Under the pieces are notes generated by a model. The model saw only the letters and a list, made by a program, of their open reading frames with translations, was not told the DNA's origin and searched no databases. A DNA stretch of 64,000 nt from assembly GCA_036245805.1 (NCBI GenBank), contig BTRK01000006.1, positions 11,874,365 to 11,938,364 of the forward strand, read 5' to 3'. Below are positions 23,485 through 35,104 of this stretch, piece after piece. The position numbers and the translations under genes are program-made. The first letter of the stretch is position 1. Every line of letters begins with the position of its first letter. This DNA is from Pristionchus mayeri. Taxonomy: Eukaryota > Nematoda > Chromadorea > Rhabditida > Neodiplogasteridae.

Positions 23485-25061
23485 CATCTCAAGTGAGTCC
23501 TCAGCGCGAGCCTCTGAGGGATAGAGTGTCTCCGTGTAGAATCTAGGTGAACGCAATAAATTACTTTCGCATATAGGAGGGACTAGGAAGATGTCAACCG
23601 CTGTCCGGCTTCTCTTACGCTCACGTTCTGTTTGTTTGTTTTAAAAGCAGGCTTTAATTGTGAAAAAAGTTGCGAACATTGCTATTATCAATAAATTATT
23701 AATTTAGTAACCTCAGTGTCTTCAGTGTCTTCAGTTGCTGGGCAGACTGGGCAATCACTCTCATGTTCTGACTGTTGAAAGCTTGCTCCACCCTGAACAT
23801 CTTCTTATCCGAGTCGTGAGATGTTCGGCCCACGCCAGAAGCTTCTTGCATCTCTTCAGTCTATTTTCCTTGTGAATACCAGTCAGACCATGGCCCTTAT
23901 GCATCTTGTAAGGGTAGGGCATGAGTCCAGAATGGACGATCTTGCGCACTGAATCTTGCGCATCACGGGCCATCTTCCTCATATATCGCTCGGGATTGCG
24001 TGCGACTCGCTTCTGCACAATTTTCTTGTTCTTGCGAGTGACAGCGGATGAAGGTCTGCCCATTCTAGGACGGTCCTTAGTCGTGCCCAGCTCCATGCAA
24101 CGGCGGATGGTCTTGAAAACGGTTGGACGGAAAACACTGAGTCTCTTCGTGATTGAACCAACGGTCTCGCCGGTTCTCCAAAGGTAAATAATTGATTGGC
24201 GGAATTAGTGGGGTCGAATCATGACTACGGGAAACGATTTAAAGTGCGCATTGAATACACCGAATGATTAGGTAAAACCTGTTATAACATGTATTAACAG
24301 GTTTCCAGGACTGATGAAATATTTGAGTTCAAACTTTGTTTCCTACTTTCTCCGCACCCTGTACTTGCATATTTACGTCAAAGTGTAAATAATGAATAAA
24401 TAACCTGAGCGTCTTCAGCACGAGCACTGCGATTAGCGTCACCCTCTCCTGTGCCCAGAGAGACTCCTCCGTCTGAGAGACCTGTGAGTTCTTGTTATTG
24501 TTATTCTGGGTTTATTGTTGTTGTTTTTTTTATTTTGGCATCCGTCTGCGAGACCTGAATGATGGAATCGCATCTGAGTAAACGCTCTTCATAGTCTTGA
24601 AAGATAACTAAAATATTGGCATTCATATTTTGTATATTTATCTCATATTTGAAATAAATGCAATGCTGTGCACTGATTTCCATCACAGTAACAAATGCTA
24701 TTTTTTGTATTTAATGATTTTTTTTAAATTCTGGAAATGGAACGGAAAGAATACTGCGTTTGATCCTATCGAGTGTATAAATCATGATTGTGAAGCACAA
24801 TTCATTGATAAGATTTTTTTCCAGTTTTATGTAAATCCCTCTTCAATTCATATCTCACGACTCGGATATTAAATTTTTTTATATGAAAAGATAGCTTAGA
24901 GATTGTTCGAAAATATTTTTTTTGAAATATTTAAATGCAATACAATGCTCACCTCTCCGAATACGATGGCAGTCGCCCATCTCAGAATCCTCAGCAGTGA
25001 GCAGTAGACGGAGGGAGCGGGACGGAGGAGGACTGCACGGGAGATGTTGTGGAAGTCAGTG
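23485..25061 (-). CDS. rpm-1-like: PHR-family gene, three exons between RCC1 and PHR regions
   Basis: Exons: 24,953-25,061 (TDFHNISRAVLLRPAPSVYC then SLLRILRWATAIVFGE), 24,405-24,481 (VSQTEESLWAQERVTLIAVL) and 23,485-23,542 (FYTETLYPSEARAEDSLEM). Phases agree from 24,953 down to the PHR domain. The join from 29,234 upstream into 25,061 does not keep phase, so an exon may be missing within the repeat-filled 25.1-29.2 kb interval. Confidence 0.7.
23761..24187 (-). mobile_element. Tc1-like transposase, N-terminal fragment
   Basis: The minus-strand frame shows a paired helix-turn-helix pattern: LWRTGETVGSITKRLSVFRP, then TVFKTIRRCMELGTTKDRPR, then a GRPS linker and ERYMRKMARDAQDSVRKIV. This is the DNA-binding half of a Tc1/mariner-superfamily transposase. 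The catalytic DDE/D half is absent: the frame ends after CKKLLAWAEHLTTRIRRCSG. No terminal repeats were found. It lies in the intron between exons 24,405 and 23,542. Confidence 0.75.
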
Positions 25062-25304
25062 CTGGAAACTAATGGGTGGACAATGGCTCCTCATTTGTTC
25101 ACTCTCTCTTCGTGTTTAAGAATTCAGTGCTCAGTGTTGGAAAGCCGTGGCCATCCTTGAACTGTGAATGCTCTCACCTAGGCAAGATTGCATTACAATC
25201 ATTGAAAATCGTTCGAATGAAAGATTTTGTCGGCATCAGCGCTGTAGAAATGTAGCCATGGTCAGTTAGGTTTCACGGGGTCATCTTCACTATTGACGCA
25301 TACA

Positions 25305-27250
25305 GTAGCGCCAATAAGTATTGAAACGATTTGTTATTTTGCTATAACTTTTTCGCTGATCCATTTAGCAATTTGGATGTTGTGCTACTATACGCCAAAT
25401 CGATCGAGGAATACGATGCACACATTGCATCATCACGTGCATCATAACTGATTGCGTAGTGATGACGCATTCTAATTTCACTTTTTTAAACAGGCGTTAT
25501 TCTTACAAAGATTTTTTCCAGCTTGCCAAACTTTCTGATGTTGGAGATAGGACCGAGGCCTATCCAGAATAAAAAATTGAAGTTGCTGCTCGGTCGCACA
25601 TTGGCTGCAGCCTTGCCGAAAAATCGATGTAAAAAATTCTGATATCGGCTCCTAGTCAAGCTACAGTAGCGCTCAAAAGTATTGAAACGATTTGAATTTT
25701 TCATATAACTTTTTCTACCGTTGACTTAGCAAGTTCGATGTTGGGGCGCTATATACCAAACCAATAGAAGAATACGATGCGAGTATTGCATCATCACGTG
25801 CCTCATAACTAATTGCGTAGTGATGACGCAATCGAATTTCACTTTTTCAAACAGGCTTTATTCTTATATAGATTTTTTCCTACTCGCCACACTTTCTGTG
25901 GTTGGAGTCATGCCCGAGGCCTACCCAGAAAAAAATTATGAGGTTGCTGCGCGACCGCACGTTTGCTGCAGCCTTTCTGCAAAAAGGGGGTCTGAAATTC
26001 AGATCTCGGCTTCTAGACCAGATAGAGACTCGTTCAAAGCACCAAAATGATCCTCATCGCGATCCCAGGTGATCCTGTCAGTATGGAAAGGATATTCCAA
26101 AATTTGCCCTCAGGGCATGGAAAATCACTTTTTCACATTGACGCATACAGATGATGCAATACTCGCATCGTATTCTTCTATTGGTTTGGTATATAGCGCC
26201 CCAACATCGAACTTGCTAAGTCAACGGTAGAAAAAGTTATATGAAAAATTCAAATCGTTTCAATACTTTTGAGCGCTACTGTAGCTCCACTTTTTTGGAG
26301 ATTCATAACTACGTAGGAACTGTATATAAAAATCTGGTTTTTGCTTAGTCATATTCATTATGTTGTATATATATGGTTCCCTACTTTTCAGATTGTTTGA
26401 ATATCTTTCCTGCCTTCGGCGATCGTTTATCGGAGGTGCACCGTGGTTCTGATTGCATGACTCTTCGATAACAAGTTTGCGGGAGAGTTAAGGAAAACTT
26501 TTGTTGTTGTGTGTACAAGTCCAACTTGTTCTGGGGAACTGATCCCCAACTTTTTTTAATGTTTGAACACAGTTGGAGATAGAGCGCAGACGAAAATAGC
26601 GGGCCGGGGACTCGAAAGTGCCTCCGAAAAACGATCGCCGAGGGCAGGAAAGATATTCAAACAATCTAAAAAGTAGGGAACCATATATATACAACATAAT
26701 GAACATGACTAAGTAAAAACCAGATTTTTATATACTGTTCCTACATAGTTATGAATCTCCAAAAAGTGGTCATTAAAAAAGTGATTTTTTCATGCCCTGA
26801 GGGCAAATGTTGAGATATTATTTCCATATTTTCAGGATCATCTGGACTCATGAAGACAATCATTTTGATGCCTTGAACCAGTTTCTAGCTTGACTAGGAG
26901 CCGATATCAGAATTTTTGGCATCGATTTTGCGGCAAGGCTGCAGCCAATGTGCGACCGAGCAGCAACTTCAAATTTTTATTCTGGATAGGCCTCGGTCCT
27001 ATCTCCAACTTCAGGAAGTTTGGCAAACTGGAAAAAATCTGTGTAAGAATAACGCCTGTTTAAAAAAGTCAAATTCGAATGCGTCATCACTACGCAATCA
27101 GTTATGATGCACGTGATGACGCAATATGTGCATCGTATTCCTCGATCGATTTGGCGTATAGTACCACACCATCAAAATTGCTAAATAGATCAGCGAAAAA
27201 GTTATAGCAAAATAACAAATCGTTTCAATACTTATTGGCGCTACTGTAGA
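25305..27250. repeat. Foldback family E with a relative nested inside
   Basis: Outer ends: TACAGTAGCGCCAATAAGTA at about 25,305 and its inverse at about 27,248. A related pair, TACAGTAGCGCTCAAAAGTA, lies at about 25,671 and about 26,283, i.e. a second member inside the first. A third inverted repeat (about 26,310-26,780) forms the core around the GGCGATCG tips. Termini starting TACAGT resemble Tc1-type ends, so this may be a MITE family mobilised by a Tc1-like enzyme. Confidence 0.75.
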
Positions 27251-27284
27251 TGAAGTGATTAATAGCCCCGTTCCACAGGAAAAA

Positions 27285-28775
27285 AATTTATCACAGGTAT
27301 CACGAGTCAGTGGAGGTGTGCGGGAACAATTTCCAACTTTTTTTTTGGCTTTATACTATGGTGGTAGCATACACTAGAGACAATTTCCCGAAAAATCTAG
27401 GTCACAGGTCCCAGATCCGGCTTTTAGTAATTTTCCGGTTTCACATCCGGCTCTACCGTATTTAAGCTCCAGGTTGTGCTACATACGTCGGATTGGGCTC
27501 AAAATGAGCAGAAAAATGAGATGAACAACTTTTCCGTTATGTGCGAAGCTGTGGGACTGTTCAGAAACTATTAACGAAAAACTGAAAATTCATGTATAAA
27601 TAAAATCATACCACCTCGGTGAGTGGCAAACAAAGTGAATTTTATTGCAGATTATGGAAGTTTAACTTCATACGCATATAGGAAAAATAGTAATTGGAAA
27701 TTTTAGGGGGACTTTTTTTGCAATTTTGCTCCGAATGTCGAAAAAATGAGGTGTCAAGTTTTGAAAAATTCTCATCTCGCAGATTTATCATTTCAATCGA
27801 TCAGTTCAATCATTTTATAACATTTCCCGGTTAAAGAAATTAGATGACGTTGAAAGAGCACGAATTTTCAGCACTTCAAAAAAATCGATTTCCGACCAGC
27901 CCAAAATGCCAAGTTCGTGAGCATTCGTCTCAGGATTTACCCAGCTCTGAAAGTGAACTAGGAGTGCAATCAACAGTAATGACTGGCATGAGTTCATTAT
28001 ACCATTGTGGGCTCTCCAGTCGGATCCATTCCCTTTATTCATATGCTCAAACTTGTAATTTCGCGATGGTCGTAGTTCAACAAAAATATGTTTTGACTAA
28101 ATGTAAAACTGTGCTCGATATTTTCGTTCACTAAAAATCATTTTGAAAGCAATTGAGATGGAAAACATTGACAATTTCAATATACTGTGTGTTTAAAAAT
28201 GTTTAAAATTTTTGCAATTATTGAATTTTGAATTTTTGAACAATCTTGAAAATGGCCTCAATTATACCATATTTCATCTAATCTACTCTGAAAATAATTT
28301 TTAGTAAACGAAAATAGTGAGCACAGTTTTACATTTATTCAAAACAAATTTTTGTTGAACTACGACCATCACGAAATTAAGTTTGAGCATATGAATAAAG
28401 GTAAAGGAACCGACTGGAGAGCCCACAATGGTATAATGAACTTATGTCAGTCACTACTTTTGATTGCACTCCTAGTTCACTTTCAGAGCTGGGTAAATCC
28501 TGAGATGAATGCTCACGAACTTGGCATTTTGGGCGGGTCGGAAATCGATTTTTTGAAGTGCTGAAAATTCGTGCTCTTTCAACGTCATCTAATTTCTTTA
28601 ACCGGGAAATGTTATAAAATGATTGAACTGATCGATTGAAATGATAAATCTGCGAGATGAGAATTTTTCAAAACTTGACACCTCATTTTTTCGACATTCG
28701 GAGCAAAATTGCGAAAAAAGTCCCCCCCTAAAATTTCCAATTACTATTTTTCCTATATGCGTATGAAGTTAAAGA
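27285..28775. repeat. Foldback family B (copy 3), right end truncated
   Basis: The left end has GTATCACGAGTCAGTGGAGG. Inverted arms about 27,648-28,110 and about 28,330-28,775 pair; CCAAGTTCGTGAGCATTCGTC appears at 27,910 and inverted at 28,510. The right arm stops before the terminal segment. The open frames at about 27,815-28,134 and 28,352-28,564 are arm-to-arm mirrors and not genes. Confidence 0.7.
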
Positions 28776-29233
28776 ATCTTGATAGGGAAGGGACGTGCGG
28801 GAATTCTTGAAGATTTTTCGAAGATTTTTATCTTGAAGATTTTTCGAAAATATTTGGTGGGAATCGAACCCGCAACCTACCGATCACATGGCAGCTGCTC
28901 TACCACTGAGCTGTCATCCGATGGTTGTCTATTCTCCTAGTTCGCGCTATGATCTTTGGATGGTGGGCTGGGTAATGGTTATGGCAGCATCAAAAGTTTA
29001 ACTTTGCTCACACTCCTTCTTTAAACTCTGCAATAGCATTATCATCTCAATAGTCCGTGAAACATAGCGCATTCTCGCACGAGATTCTCTGTTCTTTGTC
29101 GCTGTAGATGCTTATCGATGGTGATACTATGCCCCACAGGCCAAGATATTGCTGGCCTGGCAGCACTAAATACTTGGTACCCCAGATACTATTAATTCAT
29201 TGTACTTGATACCAGCGGCCCTTTTCTACTCGC
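28776..29233. other. Repeat-derived intron sequence
   Basis: Contains the short run of GAAGATTTTTCGA repeats (about 28,805-28,855), the tRNA-like element annotated separately, and otherwise unremarkable intron down to the exon at 29,234. Confidence 0.4.
28852..28920 (-). ncRNA. tRNA-derived pol III-like element
   Basis: The minus strand has AGCTCAGTGGTAGAGC (A box, D-arm like, 28,897-28,912) and GGTTCGATTCC (a perfect B box, 28,860-28,870). The anticodon region can be folded only with an 8-base loop, and the acceptor stem does not pair. Probably a SINE head or tRNA pseudogene. Confidence 0.55.
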
Positions 29234-30275
29234 CTTGCTCAGATGTGGCGGGAGCACGGAGATGAGTGTGAGTGCGTACGTGCTGGAGAGGAGATTCACT
29301 GCCAGGGCGATGTTAGAGAGAGTCGTGTCGGGCTGCAAATTTGGACAAGGAAAATATTATTTTGGTAATTGTGTTTTCGTATTTTTGGATTTGTGAAAAC
29401 AGAGTGGCACTCTACTCAGTCAGACTAGGAAGAACACGCATTATGAAACGGAGTGAGATTGTGTGGTAAATTATGCGACTGAAAATGAGTAGCACTCACC
29501 TCCACAGGCACCATCAACTCGGGCGTACGAGCGAACCGAAGGAAACCCTGCAACAAATGTATCGTTACTGATTCGTTTCAAGTTGTACACTAGGTTAAAA
29601 ATGTTTGCGCAAAAATATTTTCAGGTATGCTTCACTCTCAGTATCACTACACCTTTCTGTATTTCAATATGGTCCTGATCCGACGTGACAAAAACTTTAA
29701 AAATTTAAACAATGAATAAAGCGTCATTGTTTCGTTTTCGGTCAAATGCCCGAGTTGATCGTTTCAGGTATGCTTCACATTCAATACTAATTTGCTCTTG
29801 CGCTATGTAATTTAATTGTTGTTGCATTCGTTCTACCAAAAGCAAAATATCATTTTTTAATACAATAACTCACCTGCAGATTCTGCTCCTCGTCCCTCCT
29901 CACTCCCACTGCGGCAGCTGCCTCGCCTGCAATGAATGATGAAGAATGTCACGGATTCACGGATCTCAGCGATGCTTTTTTTTAATCGACAATTGTTGAG
30001 TGCACACGAACTGAGGAGATTCACTCGAACAGCTCTATTTCGGTCCTCTTAACAATCAGAATTGCATCATTTTGCACATTCTCCTGAGGTCTTCGATCGA
30101 AAAAAGCGCATAATTACGAAATCGGTACCCTAATTTAGAATTCGGTCGAGATTTTAGGATCTAGAATTGAATTCGGTATAGCATTTAGATTACTGCATCC
30201 TCACCGAGAGCTACGATGCGCATCTCCGCTGCGCTGTAGCTCCACATCATGTTGTAGGTGGAGTCGAGCCAGTAA
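29234..30275 (-). CDS. rpm-1-like: PHR-family gene, exons following the RCC1-like repeats
   Basis: Exons: 30,205-30,275 (YWLDSTYNMMWSYSAAEM), 29,874-29,926 (EAAAAVGVRRDEEQNLQ), 29,500-29,547 (GFLRFARTPELMVPVE) and 29,234-29,332 (ALAVNLLSSTYALTLISVLP). All joins keep phase. The donor after 29,234 is GC (AAG|GCGAGT) instead of GT. In the family this lies between the RCC1-like part and the first PHR domain. Confidence 0.75.
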
Positions 30276-30421
30276 CTGAAAAGATTTTTAGTTTATGTAA
30301 ATTTAATCTTTTTCCAACGACAGTGAACTCGATAACAGATTTCCCATTGATGATAAGAAGTAACTTATCGATAATTTTACACAACACGAATCCGCGTCGT
30401 AATTTGGATATTATTCCGTAC

Positions 30422-32389
30422 CTGGTGTACAACCCCGCTGGTCCCAGCTGGTGCTCGGCGAAGGAATTCTGCTTCCTCTTTACCACGATGTACTTCTTAC
30501 CCGATCTCTCGAGGGAAGATGAAGATCGCGTTCTGAAATGAGAAGAGAAATAGGATGTGCATCACTTCAATCACTTTAACTTGAATACAAGTTGGTTAGC
30601 GATACGCTAGTGTACATCACTCCGAATTTCCGAATGATGCATTTTAAGGTTTGAGATTCCCACCTTATTGGCCACAATCTGCGCGTCCGCAATCGCTCCC
30701 TCCTCCAGCAGAGTCGAGTGAGCATGCACGAAGGTGACGTCACCCGAGGCGCCGATCCAACCTTAGAGAGTCCATTTGATCTTTGATATTTTTCATATAA
30801 CAAGGATTCAAAGATTGTTATTTTATACCAAGACACATCTGTATTAGACATGAGAATTTATGAAGACATGATTAACCAACCAGCCGATGTGCCACTGCCC
30901 GGCCCCAAATCGGGCACTTTCCCAGGTGCACAGTGCCAGAGGTCGTCGTCATCCTCACCGACCCGACCCAGTTGACCGGACTGAAATATAAATTTGAGGC
31001 TTAGTCGATGGATTTTAAAAGGGTGGTAAAAATAAGGGGGGGGGGGATTAATTTATCAGAATCAGAAAATCATTCCGTTCAAAAATGTTTCACGAATTTG
31101 ATAAGAAGCATTGCCGATTTCAAAAATAGTGAGTCTTCACTCATTGTTTTCTAATAAACAAAATACAATTAAGAGCCTATGTAGCTAGGCGTTGGTCGTC
31201 ATGTGAAACCTTGCCTTATGCGCTCCGAATGTGAACACGGATTCATCAGCTGCTCTGACGACGCAGTGATTGGCACCCGCTGCTACTTGCACTGGTTGCA
31301 CGCCCGAGGGGAATGAGAGCTGTGAATTGATATTGAATAGGTAAGGAGACAGTTTGATGTAGAGAATTCAGACGAGAACGATCCTAATGGATCCTAAAAC
31401 AAGAGTTTCAAAATTTGCAGCATATGGTCGAGCTCAATTGGAATAGTTTAGGAAAAACTGCAGTAAACTAGGATAGGGTTGGCTATAAATCTCTTCATTT
31501 TGCGTGCACTCCCATGTCTGACTGGTGAGAGAGCAGCCACATTAAACACTTGAACACCTTCTGTGGTCCTGTCCGCTTCATCGTATCGTTCGTATCGCTC
31601 ACTCCCAACTGTCCGTGCGCGTTGGAACCGAATGTGTACATCTCAAATAGTTAATTGGTTAATCAAGTCATTGATGATATCATCATTTTGAGATCTTTTT
31701 CTCAAGTGATACTATTTATTCGAGGCCTCTCTCACAGATCTAATATGAGAGATGTAGCTAAGAAGCAAGGGTAATTTCTCACGAGCCGTCTTTGGAATAA
31801 TGCTAATCACCTGTCGATTTGCAGTGATGACGATGGTGTGGAAGTTGCCGCAGCTGATCGAGGCCACCTGAAGAGATTAGAAGGAGTGTTCTTATTTTTT
31901 TTTCCACACATTTCCTCTTCGTACAGTTGTGTTGTTGTTCTCGCACTAATTCGGTGAAGTAATAGTGATGAAGCACAATTTTTCACAGGATTGTAGGGTT
32001 CAGGAATCGGGAAAAGTTCTTAATTTCCCACCTTCTCTCGACCGATCGAGCGACTAGGCAGTGTGGAAAATAAAGAAACGATTAGCCAAATGTCGAACTC
32101 CAGAAGGAGTGTATTCAGTTTTTTTACGTGGATTCCCTGATCTTACTGCTTATTTTCGAATGAGTTCAGTCATGAAATAGTGATGAAGCATATTTTCTCG
32201 AGTGTGGTTTGTACTGAAGAATTTTAAACATGTTTGCTTGAAGTTTTTTTTTATTTGTAGTGGAATAATTAAAATTGTAACCTTAATATCGGGTGAATTG
32301 CTGGCCAGCTGCAGTACGGATGGCGCGAGGGAAATCTTGTGAGTGACGGGAAGACCCTCTAATGACCCAGAAGGGACGTCGCCTCGAAC
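30422..32389 (-). CDS. rpm-1-like: RCC1-like repeats of the PHR-family protein (second block)
   Basis: Exons: 32,282-32,389, 31,811-31,867 (VASISCGNFHTIVITANRQ), 31,558-31,641 (MYTFGSNAHGQLGVSDT), 31,215-31,319 (PVQVAAGANHCVVRAADESV), 30,881-30,980 (SGQLGRVGEDDDDLWHCAP), 30,664-30,761 (GWIGASGDVTFVHAHSTLLE) and 30,422-30,532. The G..HT.V / VYTFG.N..GQLG pattern is the RCC1 blade repeat and WIGASGD is typical of PHR proteins. Joins keep phase from 32,389 to 30,664. Exon 31,215 has a GC donor (AAG|GCAAGG). Exon 30,422-30,532 needs one base fewer near 30,500-30,502 to stay open. Confidence 0.85.
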
Positions 32390-32626
32390 CTGCGAAAATC
32401 ATCTATAAATTCAGTTCTCCTCTTTCTCTGATGGAATGACAGACGTTCTTTACCTGCCTTAGTGTGGCTTCAAGGTGAATGAATGTACTGTTAAATATTT
32501 AGGGATAGCTGAACGTACCGATCCTGAAGGCATCGAGGCCTCAACGCACGTTCGACAGATGCCACATCTGAAACCACGTTTATCCGCCTATCAAATATGT
32601 TTTTCCCATTTATTTATCGTAAATTA

Positions 32627-33534
32627 TCAGGCTATTGCAAAAGTCTTGTGGTTTTTTGTGTCAGTACTTTGAACGATCATAACTCGCGTGCCTCAAATCT
32701 CAATGGCCAACGAACGAGGTTTTATTTAGGGATATGCTTGAACTTTGCTCACGTATATTTCAATAAAACCGATCGTGCAACCAACGCAAGCAATTATGAT
32801 TAACCCAATTGCATAAAAAATCACAAAATTTAGATTTAAATACATTTATCTAGAAATTTGAATGGAAAATTAATGAAACAACTTCATAATCTTGGGTGAG
32901 AAGTACCATTGATGTTCTTTCAAAAAATAGGTTAGACTTGTCTTGTGAGTGGGTTTGAACCAAATTACATGATAGCAAAAATATGATCAGACCCAGGCAG
33001 CATGTGACTTGTACCTGCTTTTCTGAATGGACGGCCAAGCATACAGGAACCGTCATGTATGCGCTGTATGCACCCACGAAAAGGCTATATTCTCATAAAA
33101 AATATTGGGGCCTACTTCTTCTCAATTTCAGAAAATTTGAATTTCTTTTTTTTCTCAGAAATATGCAAAATCAACACAGACATGCAACAATGTAGTCATT
33201 TCCAGATCAACACATTCCTCGAAAGGATGTAACTTCCAGCACCCATGAAAAAAATTATGTATAGGGTAAGAATGGGAGCTTCATTTAACCATCAGGAATT
33301 GAGCGTTCATGCTTCATGGGAAACAGAATATTGAGAAATGTTGCGTTTTCGATGGAAAAATTTTAGTAATTTTAACTGGATCCTGTTCTCGCCTCTCTGA
33401 TTGGGAAATGCTGATACGGTGCACATATGAAAGAGTATGCAAGGCCTCATTAGTAATCAATATCCATCTATCAATCCAACAGGAAGATGGAAGACAAAAT
33501 ATCAAAATTCCACAGGACTTTTGCAACAACCTAA
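32627..33534. mobile_element. Complete non-autonomous mariner (908 bp)
   Basis: Termini TCAGGCTATTGCAAAAGTC and GACTTTTGCAACAACCTAA, flanked by TA (32,625-32,626; 33,535-33,536). No transposase frame. A truncated inverted relative is at 4,820-5,649. Lies in the intron between exons 33,744 and 32,389. Confidence 0.8.
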
Positions 33535-33743
33535 TAGGCATGTGATTCTGTGAAAGTCACAAAGATGCGCGGATTGCCCTGTGACTCTTGATATGTTTCA
33601 TCGCGCCCATGTCAAAATGGAAAAATGAACCAAGCAATGGAGTATGCGCCGAAGTTGCAAAAAAAACTAAGTTCCGTATGTTTTGGCTTTGGGACAAATC
33701 ATGGCATTCCTCTGATTCATGATGAGAGAAAAGGCTCGAGTAC

Positions 33744-34521
33744 CTCAGGCAGGCGGTCTATCCCGGTCCACACGGACACAGTCCTCCAGGGCGCAGCTGC
33801 AGGAACTTGTCGCATGCAGCACCTTTAACAGGTATTTATTTTAAGGGGGTCTTGTTTGGATACAAAGTAGAAACATCTTGAAACTAGGGAGCTGTACGAC
33901 GGTATTTAAGATCCCTAGATGAAACGGCGTCTCTGTGAAAATTAGGAATCATTATTCACAATGGTGTCGTATAATTTCCGAGGGTTCGGGGGCCTGATCA
34001 CATGATTTCTCTAGATTACTGTATCTCGGATTACGGTACCTCTTGATGAGCACATTGAGCACACATCGAGGCGACATCGTGGATCCAGAGGTGCTCGGAG
34101 GGAGCACAGGCCGCGGCGCGGAGGGAGGACTGAGGAAGGAAATTATCTTTGATCTTCAGTTTCTTCATTTTGTTTCGTCATGGTTTTCACGTATTATATA
34201 AGACCAATTTATCATCATATTGATTGCTTGTATCATAATATATGTTATTGGAATCGTAATCGAATCTTCATTCCACAGTATGGCACCCAAATGTTATTGG
34301 TACCTCCTTCCTTCCGCACTGTCCCAGATTGTTGACTCCCCACGTGTATAGGGTGCCGGAGCGAGAGACTGCCCCGGCGTGCACCTGAGAAATAGATTAT
34401 TTTAATTAATTAATTAGCTCTTGCTGGCCGGTATCTTAGATACGATCAATCGATAAAGCGAATTAAATCTGAGTAAAATCACATTTCCGATCGCAATCGC
34501 CCTCGAGGCCGAGCGCGAGAC
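33744..34521 (-). CDS. rpm-1-like: RCC1-like repeats of the PHR-family protein (cysteine-rich part)
   Basis: Exons: 34,483-34,521 (SRSASRAIAIGN), 34,304-34,384 (VHAGAVSRSGTLYTWGVNN, then LGQCGRKE), 34,040-34,129 (WIHDVASMCAQCAHQE) and 33,744-33,822 (CSCALEDCVRVDRDRP in the entering frame; WRTVSVWTGIDRLPE in the leaving frame). The 34,304 exon is an unmistakable RCC1 blade. The cysteine pairs recall the Cys-rich insert between RCC1 repeats in MYCBP2-type proteins (recalled). The 33,744 exon shows a one-base frame conflict between its two ends. Confidence 0.75.
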
Positions 34522-34911
34522 CTGTGATACAGGATACGATTTATTTTTGTAATCTTCAGATGATGATGATTTTTTTGTCACAGAGGGAATAGTACAATCG
34601 TCCAGAAGAAATGACTCCATATTATATAAACATTCTGGAACATACCCGAACGTAAATTTCAATTGTGTGCTAACGTGAAAGCGAAATATGATAATAATTA
34701 TTTTTTTGAGTCACAGGTTGCTCTCAAACTGTGTAATTGAAAACGGCTCCTCATTTACGAATACCTTGTGGAATACCCGAACAGTGTAAAGTGAAGATTC
34801 CATGTTCACACTATTTTCGCTCGATTTATAGTTGGTATTTCTCCCTTTATTGCACGCACTCTCAATGTTTGGCATGTGAGACACACCAGAAAAAAATGAG
34901 ATGTCATATTT

Positions 34912-35004
34912 CTAGTTCGAAGAGCATGATCGAATTGATGCTCTCCGAACTAGAAAACAGAGGAGATATACCGCGCGCAATGGTGGTATATCTCCTTTGT
35001 TTTC
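34912..35004. repeat. Two adjacent perfect-type hairpins
   Basis: Hairpin 1, 34,912-34,953: CTAGTTCG..AGAGCAT pairs with ATGCTCT..CGAACTAG around a 10-base loop. Hairpin 2, 34,953-35,004: GAAAACAGAGGAGATATACC pairs with GGTATATCTCCTTTGTTTTC, 19 of 20 Watson-Crick and one G.U, with a 12-base loop. Both lie in an intron between exons 35,065 and 34,521. Confidence 0.6.
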
Positions 35005-35064
35005 TGATTGTAAGGCCTTGGCGAACAAAATGTGATTCTCACTATCAAAACTACTGGTGCTCAC

Positions 35065-35097
35065 CATTATCGGGGTTGACGCGCCAGGGGTGCTTGC
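35065..35097 (-). CDS. rpm-1-like: Short PHR-family exon
   Basis: 33 bp, GKHPWRVNPDN, acceptor GCTGCAG and donor GTGAGC. Phase agrees with the exon at 35,909 upstream but not with 34,521 downstream, so another small exon may be missing between. Confidence 0.5.
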
Positions 35098-35104
35098 CTG
35101 CAGC

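Noticed and set aside
25820..26050. 76-aa frame as a gene
   Set aside because: Lies inside the nested foldback family E, with a mirrored counterpart and no splice support.
27815..28564. Frames of 70-96 aa with shared sequence in this interval
   Set aside because: They mirror each other because they lie in the two arms of one foldback; there are no splice or homology signals.
28852..28920. A functional tRNA gene
   Set aside because: The B box is perfect but the anticodon loop needs eight bases and the acceptor stem does not pair.
31038..31048. Run of G as a regulatory feature
   Set aside because: A simple homopolymer in an intron; more useful as a warning about local sequence accuracy.
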